A model generated the notes under the pieces. That model made no database searches. It saw only the letters and a list, made by a program, of their open reading frames with translations, and was not told where the DNA came from. Shown here in pieces: positions 1-10,969 of a stretch of DNA of 64,000 nt. The stretch is from NCBI GenBank assembly GCA_039621445.1, contig CP154954.1, forward strand, positions 50,385,847 through 50,449,846, read 5' to 3'. Source of the stretch: Euglena gracilis (lineage: Eukaryota > Euglenida > Euglenophyceae > Euglenales). The first letter of the stretch is position 1. Every line of letters begins with the position of its first letter. The position numbers were made by a program, and so were the translations under genes.

Positions 1-62
1 AGAAGTTCCAGGGGGTCAATTTTTTTTGTGTTATTGATGGAATAGGGTTAGGGTTAGGAGTT
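1..62. repeat. Left arm of a ~3-kb inverted repeat with TTAGGG-like core
   Basis: The stretch contains GATGGAATAGGGTTAGGG followed by TTAGGAGTTC. A near-identical reverse-complement copy lies at about 2955-3025. The two arms face each other across the zinc-knuckle exons at 0.5-1.0 kb, so they may be the ends of one large element. The TTAGGG units are part of the repeat and are not a chromosome end. Positions 63-528 hold AT-rich sequence and G/C runs with no gene that I can support. Confidence 0.5.
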
Positions 63-528
63 CAGCTTAACTTTAGGCTTAACTGGTACACCTAACACCA
101 ATCTAAATTAGGCCTAACACCAACCTAACTCCTAACCCTGACCCCATTCCATCCATAACCCAAATTTTTCCGCTAACCCCTGGGAATTATTAATGCCCCT
201 GGGGCCATTAAGAATTCAGCTGCAATATGTATATACTTATGTGAAAATATCCACTTAATGTATATTTATTAATTTTTATTTCTGTATTTTTTATATTGGC
301 ACAGGTACCTCCTGGGTGCCCCCCGCCACCATCAGGGTTACCCAGATGACACTCCGAGGTGGACGTGGTGCTCCTTCTGAAAGCCTGTTAAGGGTTATTG
401 AAAGAATGCAGTTTTGGTAAGAATTTTAGGCCGAAATTTGGGCCGACCTTTGGGCCTCTTGGCCTAAACCTTCTGCAGTCTATGTGTGCGCGTGCACATG
501 GCATGTGCGGCGCGCATGAGCAAACAGT

Positions 529-727
529 TTAACATCGCACAGGCGCACAGCAAATTGCGGGAGCCCCAAAGCGCTGGACCTCGTCGGTGACGGCCTCGGC
601 GGGGACCGCCGCGGGGGGCGGCTGCTTCTCCTTGCGGGCGCTGTGCTGGTCCTTGCGGGCCGGGTCCTCCCTCCAGCACACGTTGCGCGTGTGCCCGGGC
701 CGCTCGCAGAACGTGCAGAAGAGGGAG
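529..727 (-). CDS. Zinc-knuckle protein, exon with CCHC motif (third in gene order)
   Basis: The minus-strand frame contains CTFCERPGHTRNVC, a perfect CX2CX4HX4C zinc knuckle of the kind that binds single-stranded nucleic acid. A charged, Lys/Glu/Gln-rich tail follows and a stop lies near 529. The exon start at 727 comes from the nonconventional intron rule: CTG lies at 733-735, followed by five intron bases. It joins in frame (within 1 nt, because a run of C is shared) to the exon at 931-1016, giving two knuckles in tandem. Third codon positions are GC-rich, unlike the surrounding DNA. The protein could be a UMSBP- or CNBP-like factor or a Gag-like domain. The CCHC call is firm and the wider function is open. 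Confidence 0.65.
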
Positions 728-930
728 TGGGGCAGGCCAGTCCCTCTCCGCCTCCCCCGGCGCTGCGAGACGCCGGGCAACGACTGGCAACGGCCAAAAT
801 GACCGAGGGTGGCATGGGCTCTCGAGAGGCAAAGCCCCCCCCGCACCGTTGTTGGGTATCCCCCCCCCGGGTTGTTCCTCAACAGAGACAACCTAGGCGT
901 GAGGGGTGTGGTGCTGAGACCGGCCTGGGG
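728..930 (-). other. Nonconventional intron of the zinc-knuckle gene
   Basis: The intron is 203 nt with no GT-AG ends. Its 5' end carries CAGGCCGGTCTC and its 3' end carries GGGACTGGCCTG. These pair over 12 positions with two G-U wobbles. CAG is at about +4 and CTG at -8 from the inferred splice points. The predicted join keeps the frame between two CCHC knuckles. Confidence 0.55.
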
Positions 931-1016
931 GCGGGCAGTTCTTGACGGAGTGATCGGTGGCGTTGCAGTTGTAGCAGCTGCCGATGGGCTGCTGGCCTTG
1001 CTTCGTCACCGCACAC
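931..1016 (-). CDS. Zinc-knuckle protein, exon with CCHC motif (second)
   Basis: The minus-strand frame reads through CYNCNATDHSVKNC, a canonical CX2CX4HX4C knuckle. The 3' boundary at about 931 is set by the intron rule and by frame with the next exon. The 5' boundary near 1016 is approximate. A third knuckle on the same strand lies upstream at 3632-3740, and I take the three to be one gene. From 1017 to 1317 I see no feature. Confidence 0.6.
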
Positions 1017-1317
1017 ACCTGCAGAGGGGGGGGAGGGGGCCACCCAACCCCCCACGTCTCACCGAGAAGTGACACACCACAAATGGGGTTATTAACCTTT
1101 TCGAAATGCCTTGTCATGCCCTTCCAAAAATATCGTAAAATACACCCGGCACCGTGAAACACAACGAAAAGCGAAAGAAAGCGGGACCGGGCCATCACCA
1201 ATCGTTCTCCACATTCCACATGCATGACGTGCGGCAACGTGTTTCATGTCACGGATTAAGGCTGTTAGATAGGGTCCAGGTCGCTGATCATTATCCCTTT
1301 ATGGGTTAGAGCGAAGC

Positions 1318-1690
1318 TTACCTCCCCCCCCCCCTTGTCGTTGACACGCCAATGTTCCGGGAAAGTGTCGTTGACACGGGGGGTGTGTCAACGACACGCC
1401 GTGTCAACGACACAGTACCATAAAAAAATCGACTGCGCCAGCAACAATGTATAACCCCGTGAATGCATGTCCGCCACATTGTGGCCGGTGCGAATGGGGA
1501 TGACATTTCGAAGCCATGGCTGGAAAGAAGATTCGACACATTTTTGAAATGTCCTGGCTGAAATTTGTCAGAAACTGTGGCCAGTGCAAAAGAAAAAAAT
1601 ATGTTCCAGGAAAGTGTCGTTGACACGGGGGGTGTGTCAACGACACGCCGTGTCAACGACAAGGGGGGGGGGAGGTACCCCTGGGGAAAA
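1318..1690. repeat. Inverted-repeat element with GTCGTTGACAC subterminal repeats
   Basis: The palindromic units GTCGTTGACAC and GTGTCAACGACAC occur at about 1338-1412 and again at 1613-1662, and both sides are capped by G/C runs. The middle (1420-1605) has no convincing ORF. The same repeat family recurs at 16310-16380, 16480-16525 and 16600-16660. It looks like a nonautonomous DNA element, but I could not define a TSD. Confidence 0.5.
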
Positions 1691-2800
1691 GGGGGGGTCC
1701 AATCCCCCTCTCCCCCGCCCCCCCCCCCGGTTCGGGGCCACCAGGAGAACCGGCGGATTATCACCATGATCCTGGCCGTTCCTGGAATTTTTTTTTCAGT
1801 CGTGAGCGACTGGATTTCTAGTTTCCGAATCACCTCCGTTTGACCCCCAACTCCCCGCCAGGCCCGAGTTATTCACCCGCGAAGGGGTCCAAACTGGGTA
1901 AGATTGGCCCGCACGCCCCCCCTCTTCCGACTCTGCCATTTTGCCGGGGTCCAAAAATCTCAAAAATATCTCGAGAAAACGTACATTATTTCCGGAAATC
2001 TAACGGTACTTTGATTTCCCCGCAACTCCCCGCCTAGTCCGAAATATGGCCAATTTACGGCCCAAAACAGCGCGGCAGGCTTGCGACTTAGCCGTTTTCG
2101 GCCCCCTTTTGGGGTCAAAAAGTCAATTTTTCTAAAATTGCTCAAAAAATGGTCTATCTAACGGTACTTCCCCGCAACTCCCCAACTAGCCTGAGTTACG
2201 GCCATTTTTTTTCCGGCCAATTTTAGCCATTTTGTACAGGTTTGGCCTGTTCTGACTGAGCCGTTTTTGGGAATTTCTGGTCAAAAAAAGGCGGAAAAAA
2301 AAACGAAATTTTTTTTGCTTGCTCGAAACGATGTTTTTTGGCCTCCCGGGCCCGGAAAACCTGTTTCTGAGCCGAAAATGAGCATTTTTTTCGACCCCCT
2401 GGCCCCCGTTTTTGGCCCAAAAACCCATGGAGTTTTGGGTCAAAAAACAGGTTAAAAATCGAAAAAAAATCCAACAACCCGGGTATGGGGTGTATGGGGG
2501 GTTAAAACTTCATTAACATTTCAGAAATAATTGTATTGTAAAATCAATGAAAGTCACCGTAAATTGCAAGTGTATAGTTTGTAAATTATGAATTACGTGA
2601 AATTTGCATTAAAAGCTCAGCACTATTCAAAACCTGGTTAAGTTAGGAATGAGGTTGGGTTTAGACCTCAAAAAATGAAACCTCAACGCCTGATTCATGC
2701 CTAATTAGAAATGTATGCAACTGACTAAATCAAAATGAATTGGAAAGTCTCCTGCCCTTTACCCTACTCCTGCCGCTCAATTGAACCAACACTAAAATAG
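1691..2800. other. No gene seen; homopolymer-rich spacer
   Basis: The stretch alternates pyrimidine/purine runs with phrases such as CAAAAATGGCC that recur elsewhere in the window. Open frames exist on both strands but have homopolymer translations and no motif. I see nothing functional here. Confidence 0.6.
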
Positions 2801-2883
2801 TGACAAAGGCAAATCCGGAGAGGTTCAATGAACTCATTATCTGGACTGCAGTTCCACCGGAACAATTTTCAAATTACCGAGAG

Positions 2884-3060
2884 AAACCAATTTTGATCGG
2901 GGGGGGGGGACATCGTTGGATCAGGGGGTCGGGAGTAGGGTCAGGAGGCCGAGGCCGAACTCCTAACCCTAGCCCTATTCCATCAATAATGCAAAAAAAA
3001 ATGGACCCCGCCCCCTGACCCAACTGTATGGAACCCCTGGGGGGGGGGGGCATATAATTG
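2884..3060. repeat. Right arm of the inverted repeat paired with 1-62, with G runs
   Basis: Positions 2955-3025 hold CTAACCCTAGCCCTATTCC and flanks that are the reverse complement of positions 15-62. A palindromic G/C run lies on each side. A further GGTTAGGGTTAGGG lies at about 3152-3166. Confidence 0.5.
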
Positions 3061-3419
3061 CGACCTGGGGCGTGATCATCCTTTTTTTGAACACTCCCAT
3101 TCAGAAAAAAATCAGCAAGACTGAATTGATGGAACCCAAAAGTCAACCGGTAGGTTAGGGTTAGGGTCTCATCTGTGGGGGATGAATGCCTCTTTCCTTT
3201 AGAAGGACTTGGTTGCACCTGTGCAGTGTGGTTATCGCCTCCACATTTGCTGCAAAATAGTGGAAACAGGCTGCAGCCCCCAGAAAGATAAGGGACAAAG
3301 TTGTGCAAACTTCTCGTTCAAGTCAAACTGCAATTCTAATGACGCAACCACCCCACTGCATCCCCACCTTATCCAGACGTAGGTGCAAATCAACGTGATG
3401 CCGTTTAAAACACACGGGT

Positions 3420-3420
<1 letters not shown>

Positions 3421-3453
<33 letters not shown>

Positions 3454-3533
3454 CCACACACACACACACATACACACACACACACATACACACACACACA
3501 GACACAGACACAGACACACACACACACACACAA
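3421..3533. repeat. (CA)n microsatellite
   Basis: About 110 bp of CA repeats with a few interruptions. It produces long Cys-Val open frames on the minus strand that are not genes. Confidence 0.95.
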
Positions 3534-3631
3534 GGTGACACTGGTGATAAAAAAAAACAGCACGGAAAGCAGGAGCCAGTGACTCTGCGAGCCATGGCCT
3601 CTCGATCGCACAGGCTGCGGCCTGGCTGGGT

Positions 3632-3740
3632 GGGGGCAGTGGTCCACCATGTGGGTCCGGGACCAACAGTTGTAGCAGAGGAGGCCACCGGGGTTGAGGT
3701 GCCTTGGGCGGCCGTGGGGCCGGTCTCCCGCCTGGTCGTT
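3632..3740 (-). CDS. Zinc-knuckle protein, exon with CCHC motif (first seen)
   Basis: The minus-strand frame contains CYNCWSRTHMVDHC, a perfect CX2CX4HX4C knuckle, preceded by a Gly/Pro/Arg-rich stretch. The intron rule supports both ends: CTG plus five bases (GGGCC) precedes position 3740, and CAG follows three bases after position 3632. The acceptor stem I would expect for this donor (reverse complement of CAGCCAGGCCGCAGCC) is not seen near the 1.0-kb exon, so at least one exon may lie between or the join may differ. Composition is GC3-rich. Confidence 0.6.
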
Positions 3741-4283
3741 GGCCCCAGCCGCACTCAACCCTGGAATATGGAATAACCCTGGACACCCTGGAACACACCC
3801 AAATCGGTCCCCATCGCTTTGTTTCAATGGCTATGTAGCTCCATTATGCTCAGTTCCATCTCCCGGTGCGTCTATCCGCCTGGGGGTGGCAGCGCTGGAA
3901 TAGGCGACTGCCGTATGGCATTGGATACACAGGAGACACGCGCGTGAAAGCTCTGTGCGACAAGTTCCTGTTCATGCCACCCAACAGAGAGCAACATGCG
4001 ATGGTGTTGGAGTCAATCTGTACGCTTATTTCCACTTGAAAAACGTTTAATTCTGCTTTGTTCGCTTTGCCACAAATCAGCTCACAACAGAACAGAAAAG
4101 AAGCAAAGGTGCGCGGTCAAGAAGCACCAACAGCACGCGCCCTCTGGGGGAGTGCAGCTGCCCAAGGGAAGGGTCCTGCATGGGTGGCTGCGACGGACCT
4201 GTGCTGGTGGCAGCACTGGACTGCATTCATGGAGTGTGTCAGTGTGTGTGCAGAGAAAATTTCCGTTTATGAGGAAAAGTTGT

Positions 4284-4560
4284 CAGGCTTGTGCTTACCG
4301 ACCGGGGGGGGGGGTAGGTGCTATAGGGTGCCTGCCCCGAGCAGGCACACCCGGGGGGAGGGGTCCGGGGGGACCCAGAAAAGTTTCATTGAAAATGGCC
4401 TTTTCCAGGCCCCGGGGCCTTTGGCGCAGGGGTCAGAGGGGGTGCCTGCTTGGGGCAGGCACCCCCAAAAACCCAACCCCGGGGGGGGGGGGGTCGGATG
4501 GGGTGCCATGGGGCGCCTGCCCCTCGCACGGCATCTCCAGGCTTCTTTTCAAAGACCTTG
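4284..4560. mobile_element. Partial copy of the CAGGCTTGTGCTTA hairpin element
   Basis: It starts with CAGGCTTGTGCTTA and continues through the family's GTGCCTGCCCC / GGCAGGCAC hairpins and the phrase TTCATTGAAAATGGCC. Intact copies with TSDs lie at 18658-18949 and 50461-50770. I could not find the right terminus or a TSD here. Confidence 0.6.
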
Positions 4561-4789
4561 GGGGGTGTTTTGTGCCATGGCGCACCTGTCAATCGCACCC
4601 CACCGAGGGTCGATCCTGGCCAGGCTTTTGCTGAGTCGGAGCTCAGTACTCAGTACTCAGTACTCAGAAGAGAGTTTTTTTTTGAAAAACGCTCCTGAAG
4701 GGTCTGGATTTCGCAACTTCTGTTATTGGACGGGGGCGGCAGCGCTCGGTGACCAGGGCTGGATGTCTGTCGTAGTGAGCTCTGGATCG

Positions 4790-5185
4790 CACGTCGCATC
4801 GCCAGCCGCATTGTTGGGTACTGCAGGGACAGATGACCGCACAGACAGCTCTGACCTGTGCACAAAGAATGGGTGGCAAACAGGATTCTTTTTAAGACCC
4901 AGCTCCAGTGGGTGTACCTCGCAGTCACAAAAAAGAAACCGTCATTCAACCCAATCAGTCAATTAATTTGCCGGGGTGCGCCAATCCAGAAAGGACCCTG
5001 AAAACCATCTCCCCAAATGCCAGAGTGTTCCTCCCTGGCAAAAAAAAAAGCCGCCTGTGTACTTCTTCGGTGGCGGGCAGCCCTCCTCCTCCTCATCCTC
5101 TTCTGCCCCATCATTGTCTTCGCCCCGTCGTCTCTTCCGCCCTCTCAGGTCCTCCGCCGCAGGGGTTTTCTTAAAGACCTCCCCC
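4790..5185 (-). repeat. Duplicated segment, copy 1, with acidic/basic ORF
   Basis: About 380 bp align with 6790-7185 in the same orientation, with scattered substitutions and small indels. On the minus strand both copies keep a frame with GRKRRRGEDNDGAEE followed by Glu-rich residues and KKYT. A second stretch, VHRSELSVR, is also kept in both. Preservation of the charged segment suggests a duplicated exon, perhaps of a nuclear protein (basic then acidic). No domain is recognisable, and the low-complexity codons make the coding claim tentative. The stretch 5186-6560 holds G/C homopolymers, a CGCCTGCGGCGCCG hairpin and T-rich sequence without a supportable gene. Confidence 0.45.
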
Positions 5186-6789
5186 GGGGGTTCCGCAGGG
5201 GGGGGGGGGGGCTTCTTTGCAGTTTGCAAGGAGCCTTTTTTTTAAAAAAAAATCTTGGCACTGGACCAAATATTTCAGCCCAGCTTCCCTGGCTGGCCCA
5301 ACTTTATTTCAGCGGACCACCGGGCCGGCGGGGGGGGGGGGGAAGGTGATAGAGGCAAAAAGGGGAAAACCCCAAAGTCAACTGTGACAACCACCCCCCC
5401 CCCCCAGTCTCACACAGCTGCTGTCTCTGGGTTTTTCGGGTGTGTTTCGAGTGGTTTTTGAGCGTCATCTTGTTTTTTTTGTGCTGTCCTCAGGATTAAC
5501 CCCCCCCCCCAATAACCTGGCGGGGTGCCAGGTTATTGGAACCAACTTTTGGTCCTGCCCCCCGCCCAGGGGTTTTTTAAAGGCGGGGGTGGGGGGGGGG
5601 GGGGGCCCCCCCCCCCCCCCCCCCCCCCCTAGAGGGGGGGCTCCCCCCGGGGGGGGGGGAGGGGGGTCCGGGGGACCCACAAAAAATGGCCGAAAAATCG
5701 CGAAAAGTGCTAAAAATAGAATTTTTTGGCGCCTGCGGCGCCGAAAAGTATATCCCACCCCCTCCGGGGGGACCCCCCCCCGGGGGGAGGGGGTCCGGCG
5801 GACCCACCCCCCCCACCCCCCCTCCCCCCCCGGGGGGCCAAACTTAAAAAAATCCCTGCCCCCGCCAGGTTATTTGGACCCTTTTTTCAACGTCGTAAAG
5901 GAATTTTGCCTAAAAAAGGGGGTGCCAAGTTACTGGAACCATCTTTTTTGCCCCTCCCCCCGCCAAGTTATTCGGCCACTGCCAGGAGCAAGGGCCCCGC
6001 CGCCAGGTTATTTGGGAGGGGGGGTTTATTTGACTGCCATCTGGGGGTTGAGTTGGTGGGCTTTGCATGGGACAGCTCTGCTTTGGACGGTTTCTGTGAC
6101 TGGTGAAATTTGTTTTCAATTTGTGGGGTTTGGGGGCCATGTTCACCTGTGGTGTCTTTCTATTTGAGGTTTGACGTGTTTTTATCTCGGGTTTTGGCTG
6201 CTGTTTCTGGGATTTGTGGGTTTTTCATCATCAGAGTTTTTCATTTTGGCGGTTTGTCAACGAGATTGAGTTTTTTTTTTGCTGTGTACTGGGCGTTGGG
6301 ATATGTGTGTTGGGTTTTTGCCACGTTGGGCTGCCCATCTTTGGTTCTTTGTTCTTTGGGCACTGGGTTTTTGTGCTGTGGGCAGGGTCTGGTGTGGGGC
6401 TGTTTTGTTTGTTTTGTTTAAGACCAGGGAACCCACTTTTCAAGGTCAAAAATCTTCTGGCACTTCACGCCGAAATAGGCCCAAAATTAAGCCAAACCCA
6501 GTGGGAGACAGCGAGGTTCACCACCAAAAAAAATCCCCGGTCTGCTGCAATTATTGGCTTGGTTTTTTGCAGCCTTGGACGTTAAAGGAAGGAACACTTT
6601 TCTGCACTTCGCAACCGGACGTCAATAGTCACTGGTCTCTGTCTGCAGCCCGGATGGGATTGGGGAAAAAAAGTGCTCTGGCTGGCTGGACCTCCCCAGC
6701 AGGGGGCAGGGTCGCCGCCGGCTGAAGCAAACCCCTGCTCTGCCATGTCCTGGCTCTGTGGGGCTGCGGACCGCGGCCCCGAGACAACC

Positions 6790-7185
6790 CCCGGCGACTG
6801 CTTCCCATCGCCGGCCGCACTGTTGGGTACTGTGGGGACGGATGGCCGCACAGACAGCTCTGACCTGTGCACAGGAAATGGGTGGCAGACAGGCTTCTTT
6901 TTCAGGTCCAGCCCCGGTGAAGATGCCTCCCATTCAGGGGGGGAAAACGCACAAGCCTGTCAGTCAACCCAATCAGTGCCTTCAGTTGCCGGGGTGAGCC
7001 AATTCAGAAAGGACCCAAAAAACCCTCCCCCCAAATGCCAGAATGCTCTTCCCTGGCAAAAAAAAGCCGTCCGTGTACTTCTTCAGTGGCCGGCAGCCCT
7101 CCTCCTCCTCCGCCTCCTCCGCCCCATCGTTGTCCTCGCCCCGTCGCCTCTTCCGCCCTCTCAGGTCCTCCGCCGGGTCCTGGCT
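6790..7185 (-). repeat. Duplicated segment, copy 2
   Basis: This is the second copy of 4790-5185. The minus-strand frame retains the GRKRRRGEDNDGAEE motif with a slightly changed acidic run and KKYTDGFF. The copies are about 2 kb apart in tandem orientation, as in a local exon duplication. Confidence 0.45.
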
Positions 7186-7324
7186 TTGTGGGGCAGCGGA
7201 CCGCGGCCCTGCGACGCCCCCCAGCCACGGCCATTGACCCACCGAGGGAAGTCAACGTCCCACAGGGGGGCGGCCTGGTGGGAGCGCACCCCCCCCCAGC
7301 AACCCAGCCCCAAAGGCCTTGATT

Positions 7325-7382
7325 TGCAGCCGGCAATTTTGCCCAACACTTGGCGGCAATATGCCCCATCTTACCAAAACAT
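7325..7382 (-). CDS. Possible degenerate zinc-knuckle exon
   Basis: The minus-strand frame reads CFGKMGHIAAKCW. The GH-x4-C half of a CCHC knuckle is intact, but the spacing between Cys and His is five residues, not four. A CTG followed by five bases just upstream of position 7382 would fit a nonconventional acceptor, in which case a preceding exon must supply the first Cys. It may belong to the zinc-knuckle gene or to a diverged copy. Confidence 0.35.
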
Positions 7383-7444
7383 TCGCACAGTGCTCTGGTT
7401 ACACCTTCGTTGATTTTTGTTGTGGGGTGGGGTAGGGAGTGGTG

Positions 7445-7966
7445 CAGGGGGGGGGGGATAATTGATATCGGAGGCCTTCGGAAAAATTGCGGAAAAATTG
7501 CGGAAATTGCGGAAAAATTGCGGAAAAATTGATATCGGGTATACACATTTCTGTCTGATGGGGACTTAGAAAATTTTCAATTGTGAGGTTCAGAACACTG
7601 CAACACCCACGTCGATGCAGGCGAGCACAAATCAACATGCTTGATGTTCTTTGCACAGGTGGGACGCACCCAATTCTGTAACCAGTGGTGCACCTGTGAG
7701 AAAAATTGGTAAACTGGGGGGGAAAAACAACAAAACACAATAGCACACCTGTTGATCCATTTGAAGAATGGCTTGACCTCATTGCATCTTCCATCTTCGG
7801 TGGTGGGAAAAAAATTCTGCGGGAAAAAAAATGGAAAAAAATTGCGGAAAAATTGCGGGAATTGCGGAAATTGCGGAAAATTGCGGAAATTGCGGAAAAT
7901 TGCGGAAATTGCGGAAAAATTGCGGAAATTGCGGAAAAATTGCGGATATCAATTTCCCCCCCCCTG
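7445..7966. mobile_element. DNA transposon, CAGGGG ends, 7-bp TSD, subterminal TTGCGGAAA arrays
   Basis: The termini are CAGGGG...CCCCTG with TIRs reaching into GAAATTGATATC (one mismatch near the left end). The flanks carry a perfect TSD AGTGGTG at 7438-7444 and 7967-7973. Inside each end is an array of about 9-bp TTGCGGAAA units (about 7480-7535 and 7835-7945), in the same orientation. The core of about 290 bp has a plus-strand ORF fragment VDPFEEWLDLIASSIFGGGK and a competing minus-strand frame; neither is recognised. The architecture is hAT-like, although hAT TSDs are normally 8 bp. Confidence 0.85.
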
Positions 7967-8062
7967 AGTGGTGCTTCTTCATATTTTGAATGGAAACGGG
8001 GTGATTCAAAATTTTGATGTGTCCCCCCCTCCTTTTTCGTTTGAGAATTTTGAGAAAAATTC

Positions 8063-8389
8063 TCATTTTCCGATTCTGTGGAAACTTCTGTCACCCTCAT
8101 CCATTGGGGGGTTTTGATTCCGTTCCGGGGGGGAGGGGGCGCCATGCCATTTAAATTCAACGGCTTGCTCCTTTTGCATGAGCCATTTGTGCATCATTCC
8201 CATGATTTCTGTGGGGGGAAGTTGAAATTCTTTGGAGGAAACTTGCAATTTTTGTCCGTTTGACACATTTCGTCCATTGAGTGAAAGAAGCAAGTTTTTG
8301 TCCCTTACCGACCCAACCGTCACCTCAAAATGTGTCCCAAAAAACATCACGGAGACAAAATGTAACGTGGATCCATCCCTCCAATGCAC
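8063..8389 (-). CDS. Unrecognised protein, downstream exon
   Basis: The minus-strand frame includes GTHFEVTVGSVRDKNLLLSL, then QLPPTEIMGMMHKWLMQKEQ and a Pro/Asn-rich tail. Residue composition is normal and it is not low complexity, so I take it as coding. It lies about 50 nt after the exon at 8440-8725 on the same strand. A conventional intron is possible between them (GGAG|GTAAGAA donor near 8440 and TTTTGAG|GTGACG acceptor near 8325), which would shorten this exon. I recognise no family. The stop is near 8063. Confidence 0.5.
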   Translation of the reverse strand: MHWRDGSTLHFVSVMFFGTHFEVTVGSVRDKNLLLSLNGRNVSNGQKLQVSSKEFQLPPTEIMGMMHKWLMQKEQAVEFKWHGAPSPPERNQNPPMDEGDRSFHRIGK

Positions 8390-8439
8390 TCACCAAAACC
8401 CCTTGCACTTGGTGGGGATCCACCAAGAGCAAATTTCTT

Positions 8440-8725
8440 ACCTCCATTCCCGTTCAAATCACCTCCCCTTTCTTGTTCCCTGACAATTCTCTCGTTGTAA
8501 AATTTGGGAATTTCCCGTCTTAAAACCCAATATGCGTCGGCGTCGGTCACATCATTTGCAAAATTTTGCAACATGAGAAAATCTGTCTCAAAACGTTTCC
8601 AATCCTCCTCAGTCAGGTCGTTTTTGTACTTGAGGCGAATTTCTTCAAATTTTTGCCTCGCACAATTTCCTGCCCCACTGGAATTTTCTTTTTCCAACAA
8701 ATCCCAGGCCTGTTGCCATCATTAC
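8440..8725 (-). CDS. Unrecognised protein, upstream exon with charged helix
   Basis: The minus-strand frame begins WQQAWDLLEKENSSGAG, continues EIRLKYKNDLTEEDWKRFE and LMLQNFANDVTDADAYWVL, and ends near ERIVREQERGG. The high Glu/Lys/Asp content with regular hydrophobics suggests helical structure. The exon ends close to GGTAAGAA, a plausible GT donor. The right-hand border near 8725 is uncertain. It could be part of a transposon-encoded protein or a host gene. No catalytic motif is visible. Confidence 0.55.
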
Positions 8726-9662
8726 CGTCCCCCTTAGGAGCCTCAAACGGTCTCCATTGGTTTCATTTACGGAGGAAATCAAAAGTGACAAGAGTTCTTG
8801 GTCGTCGGTTGGACTCTAGAAAGCCTTTGCACATATTCTTCCCAACGAAATTGAAAATCAGGCCTATCTTCGGCGTGGCCAGAAAAAAATTTCAGTTCCC
8901 CCCCCCCCAGGGATGCCAGGGAACTGCGAACCTAGCAGCACACCACCCACCTGCCACCCGCCCCGAGGCCAAGGCTTGGTGAACCAGGTTTACTGAAGCC
9001 GCAGGACCCTGAGGACAGTGGAACTTTCAAGTCCCCGCACAGAAAAGTGGGAAGAGGGCAGGAGGCAAGTGCAGCACTGGGGTGCAAAGGCGTAGACCCA
9101 CCCACGGGGACCACACCGACCACACAAGGTGGGTGTACATCCCTATAGCGCTGGAATTTACACCAGAGTTGCTCACCCGGCCAGGCGGAGCAACAAAAGG
9201 AGCACTGATATATGGGGTCCCCGGCCACTCGCCACACAGCACATTGGGCAAGAACCAGAGGTCGCGCGCCATAAACAAGCCAGAAGCCTCAGTGCAACCA
9301 AGGGGTGACCCAGCACAGTCCCACTGGCCTTCCATGGACACACTGTGACTGGCACTCCCGGCCCCGGCCAGCGTGCGACACCACAGAACCTTTGCAGGGC
9401 CGCGGGCAAGCGGTTCTGCCGGCGACTCGGCATCGGGTGCTGGGGGCAAGGCCAACGAGACAGGGGGGTCACCTCTGGAGGCGGTGTGGAGGCCCTGTGG
9501 ACTGGCCAAAGAGGGGGGGGAACGTTCACACCGCTGGAGACAATTTGGGGGTGGCACAAGGCTGTAGGGAAGGCCTGGTGGGGTCGGACCCCCCCCACCC
9601 ACCAGAATGGGTGTGGGGGTCGACCCCCCCACCCACACACATGGGGTTTCGAGGATTCGCCT

Positions 9663-9935
9663 TCAGCCCTGGACCAACAGGTGGGCACAATTCGGCGAGG
9701 GTATGAGATTTGGAGTGCCATTTGGAAGAAAGCGGACCCAACGTTTGTCCTTGTGCAGAGCTGACGGCGGAGTCGAAAGGTCATGCCCAATGTTTGTGGG
9801 CACTTTGGTTTCGACATCTTGCATCAACGAAGCAGAGGGGATTTCACTGCGAGAATGCAAACATGCAACGTGAACTTCACCTTGTCGGTCAAAGCACATG
9901 AGCAAATGCCTGTGGATTTCGTCCAAATATTTACT
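9663..9935 (-). CDS. Candidate exon, unrecognised
   Basis: The minus-strand frame contains KYLDEIHRHLLMCFDRQGEV, CLHSRSEIPSASLMQDVET and DKRWVRFLPNGTPNLIPSP. Composition is protein-like and the frame is open throughout, but the opposite strand is also open in places and no family is recognised. Boundaries are approximate. The 8880-9600 stretch upstream contains only repeats of the AAGGCCTGGTGGGG / GTCGACCCCC type. Confidence 0.35.
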   Translation of the reverse strand, partial: SKYLDEIHRHLLMCFDRQGEVHVACLHSRSEIPSASLMQDVETKVPTNIGHDLSTPPSALHKDKRWVRFLPNGTPNLIPSPNCAHLLVQG

Positions 9936-10969
9936 CCTTCTTGATACCGCAGTGTGTATGTTTGCAACGTGCTCGCGCGTGTGTTCGTGGTTGCGCGTGT
10001 TTCTTTCGAGATATTTTTTTGGTCTTCTTTCATACATACATCCGCGAGTTCAGGCGTTCTGGGCGGTAAAAGCAAAGTTTTTCTTTGATTTTTGGATGTC
10101 AACAAAATATTTTGGGGTCGAAACAACACAAAAAAAAAACGACGACGCGTTTTTTTAAAAACAAATTGCGCGCATGCACACAAACGGAAATCCAGTATGA
10201 GTGAATGCAGCAACAGACACATCCCAATCCATTGGTGTGAGGCGGGAGGAAGGTGACTTTTCTTGACATCCCCAAAGCATCCCATTCCTGGCGCTGGTAT
10301 CCTTGTATCAGGCATCTCTGCTTCGGTGGGCCAATGTTAATGCAAAGGAGAGCCCATGTCCACCATTTCCCTTCATTTCACCCATTCTGCTAAGGTCACA
10401 TTTGAAAAATAAAGCACCACCATTCGGCCACCGTTTCCCGTTGGAGGTCGTCAAGGGGTTACACATACCCCGGTTCTGACAACAGAGGCCCTCCGAAGAG
10501 TTCACAAACTGAGAGCCTATGCTACCAACAGAATGTTGGTGATGAAAAAAAAGAGCGTCATTAAAATGCGTCTGTGCTCACCGACAAGCACTTGCAGGGA
10601 TGCAGCTCTCCACGACTGCAAGAGGACATGCCGAGATGGGGAAGGGGCAGAAGTTGGATCGATATGGAGGCCGGAGAGATCCAGGAGAAGATTAGCGGCC
10701 AGGGTTCAGCAAGGGTTTTGTTGAAGACCCCGGGGGGCATCCAGCCAGCCAACTGGAAAAGTGGGTGGGGTCCAAGGAGAGGGAGAGACGCTGAGCTCAT
10801 ATCGTTTCTGGCTCGTGCCCGAAAACAGGCAAAAAAAGAGCCAAAACCAACTGGCTTAGGATGTTTCAGCAAAAATTTTGAGGTGAAAACACCACCGACA
10901 AACCCTCGAAAATGCCAGTTTGTTTTTTTTAAATTTCCCAAATTGTTTTGCTTTCGGTCGAGCCCGGTT

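Noticed and set aside
5465-5816. Pro/Gly-rich ORFs over G and C runs
   Set aside because: Homopolymer runs lack stop codons, and all frames on both strands are open. The same applies to 42381-42937, 46759-47325 and 48467-48835.
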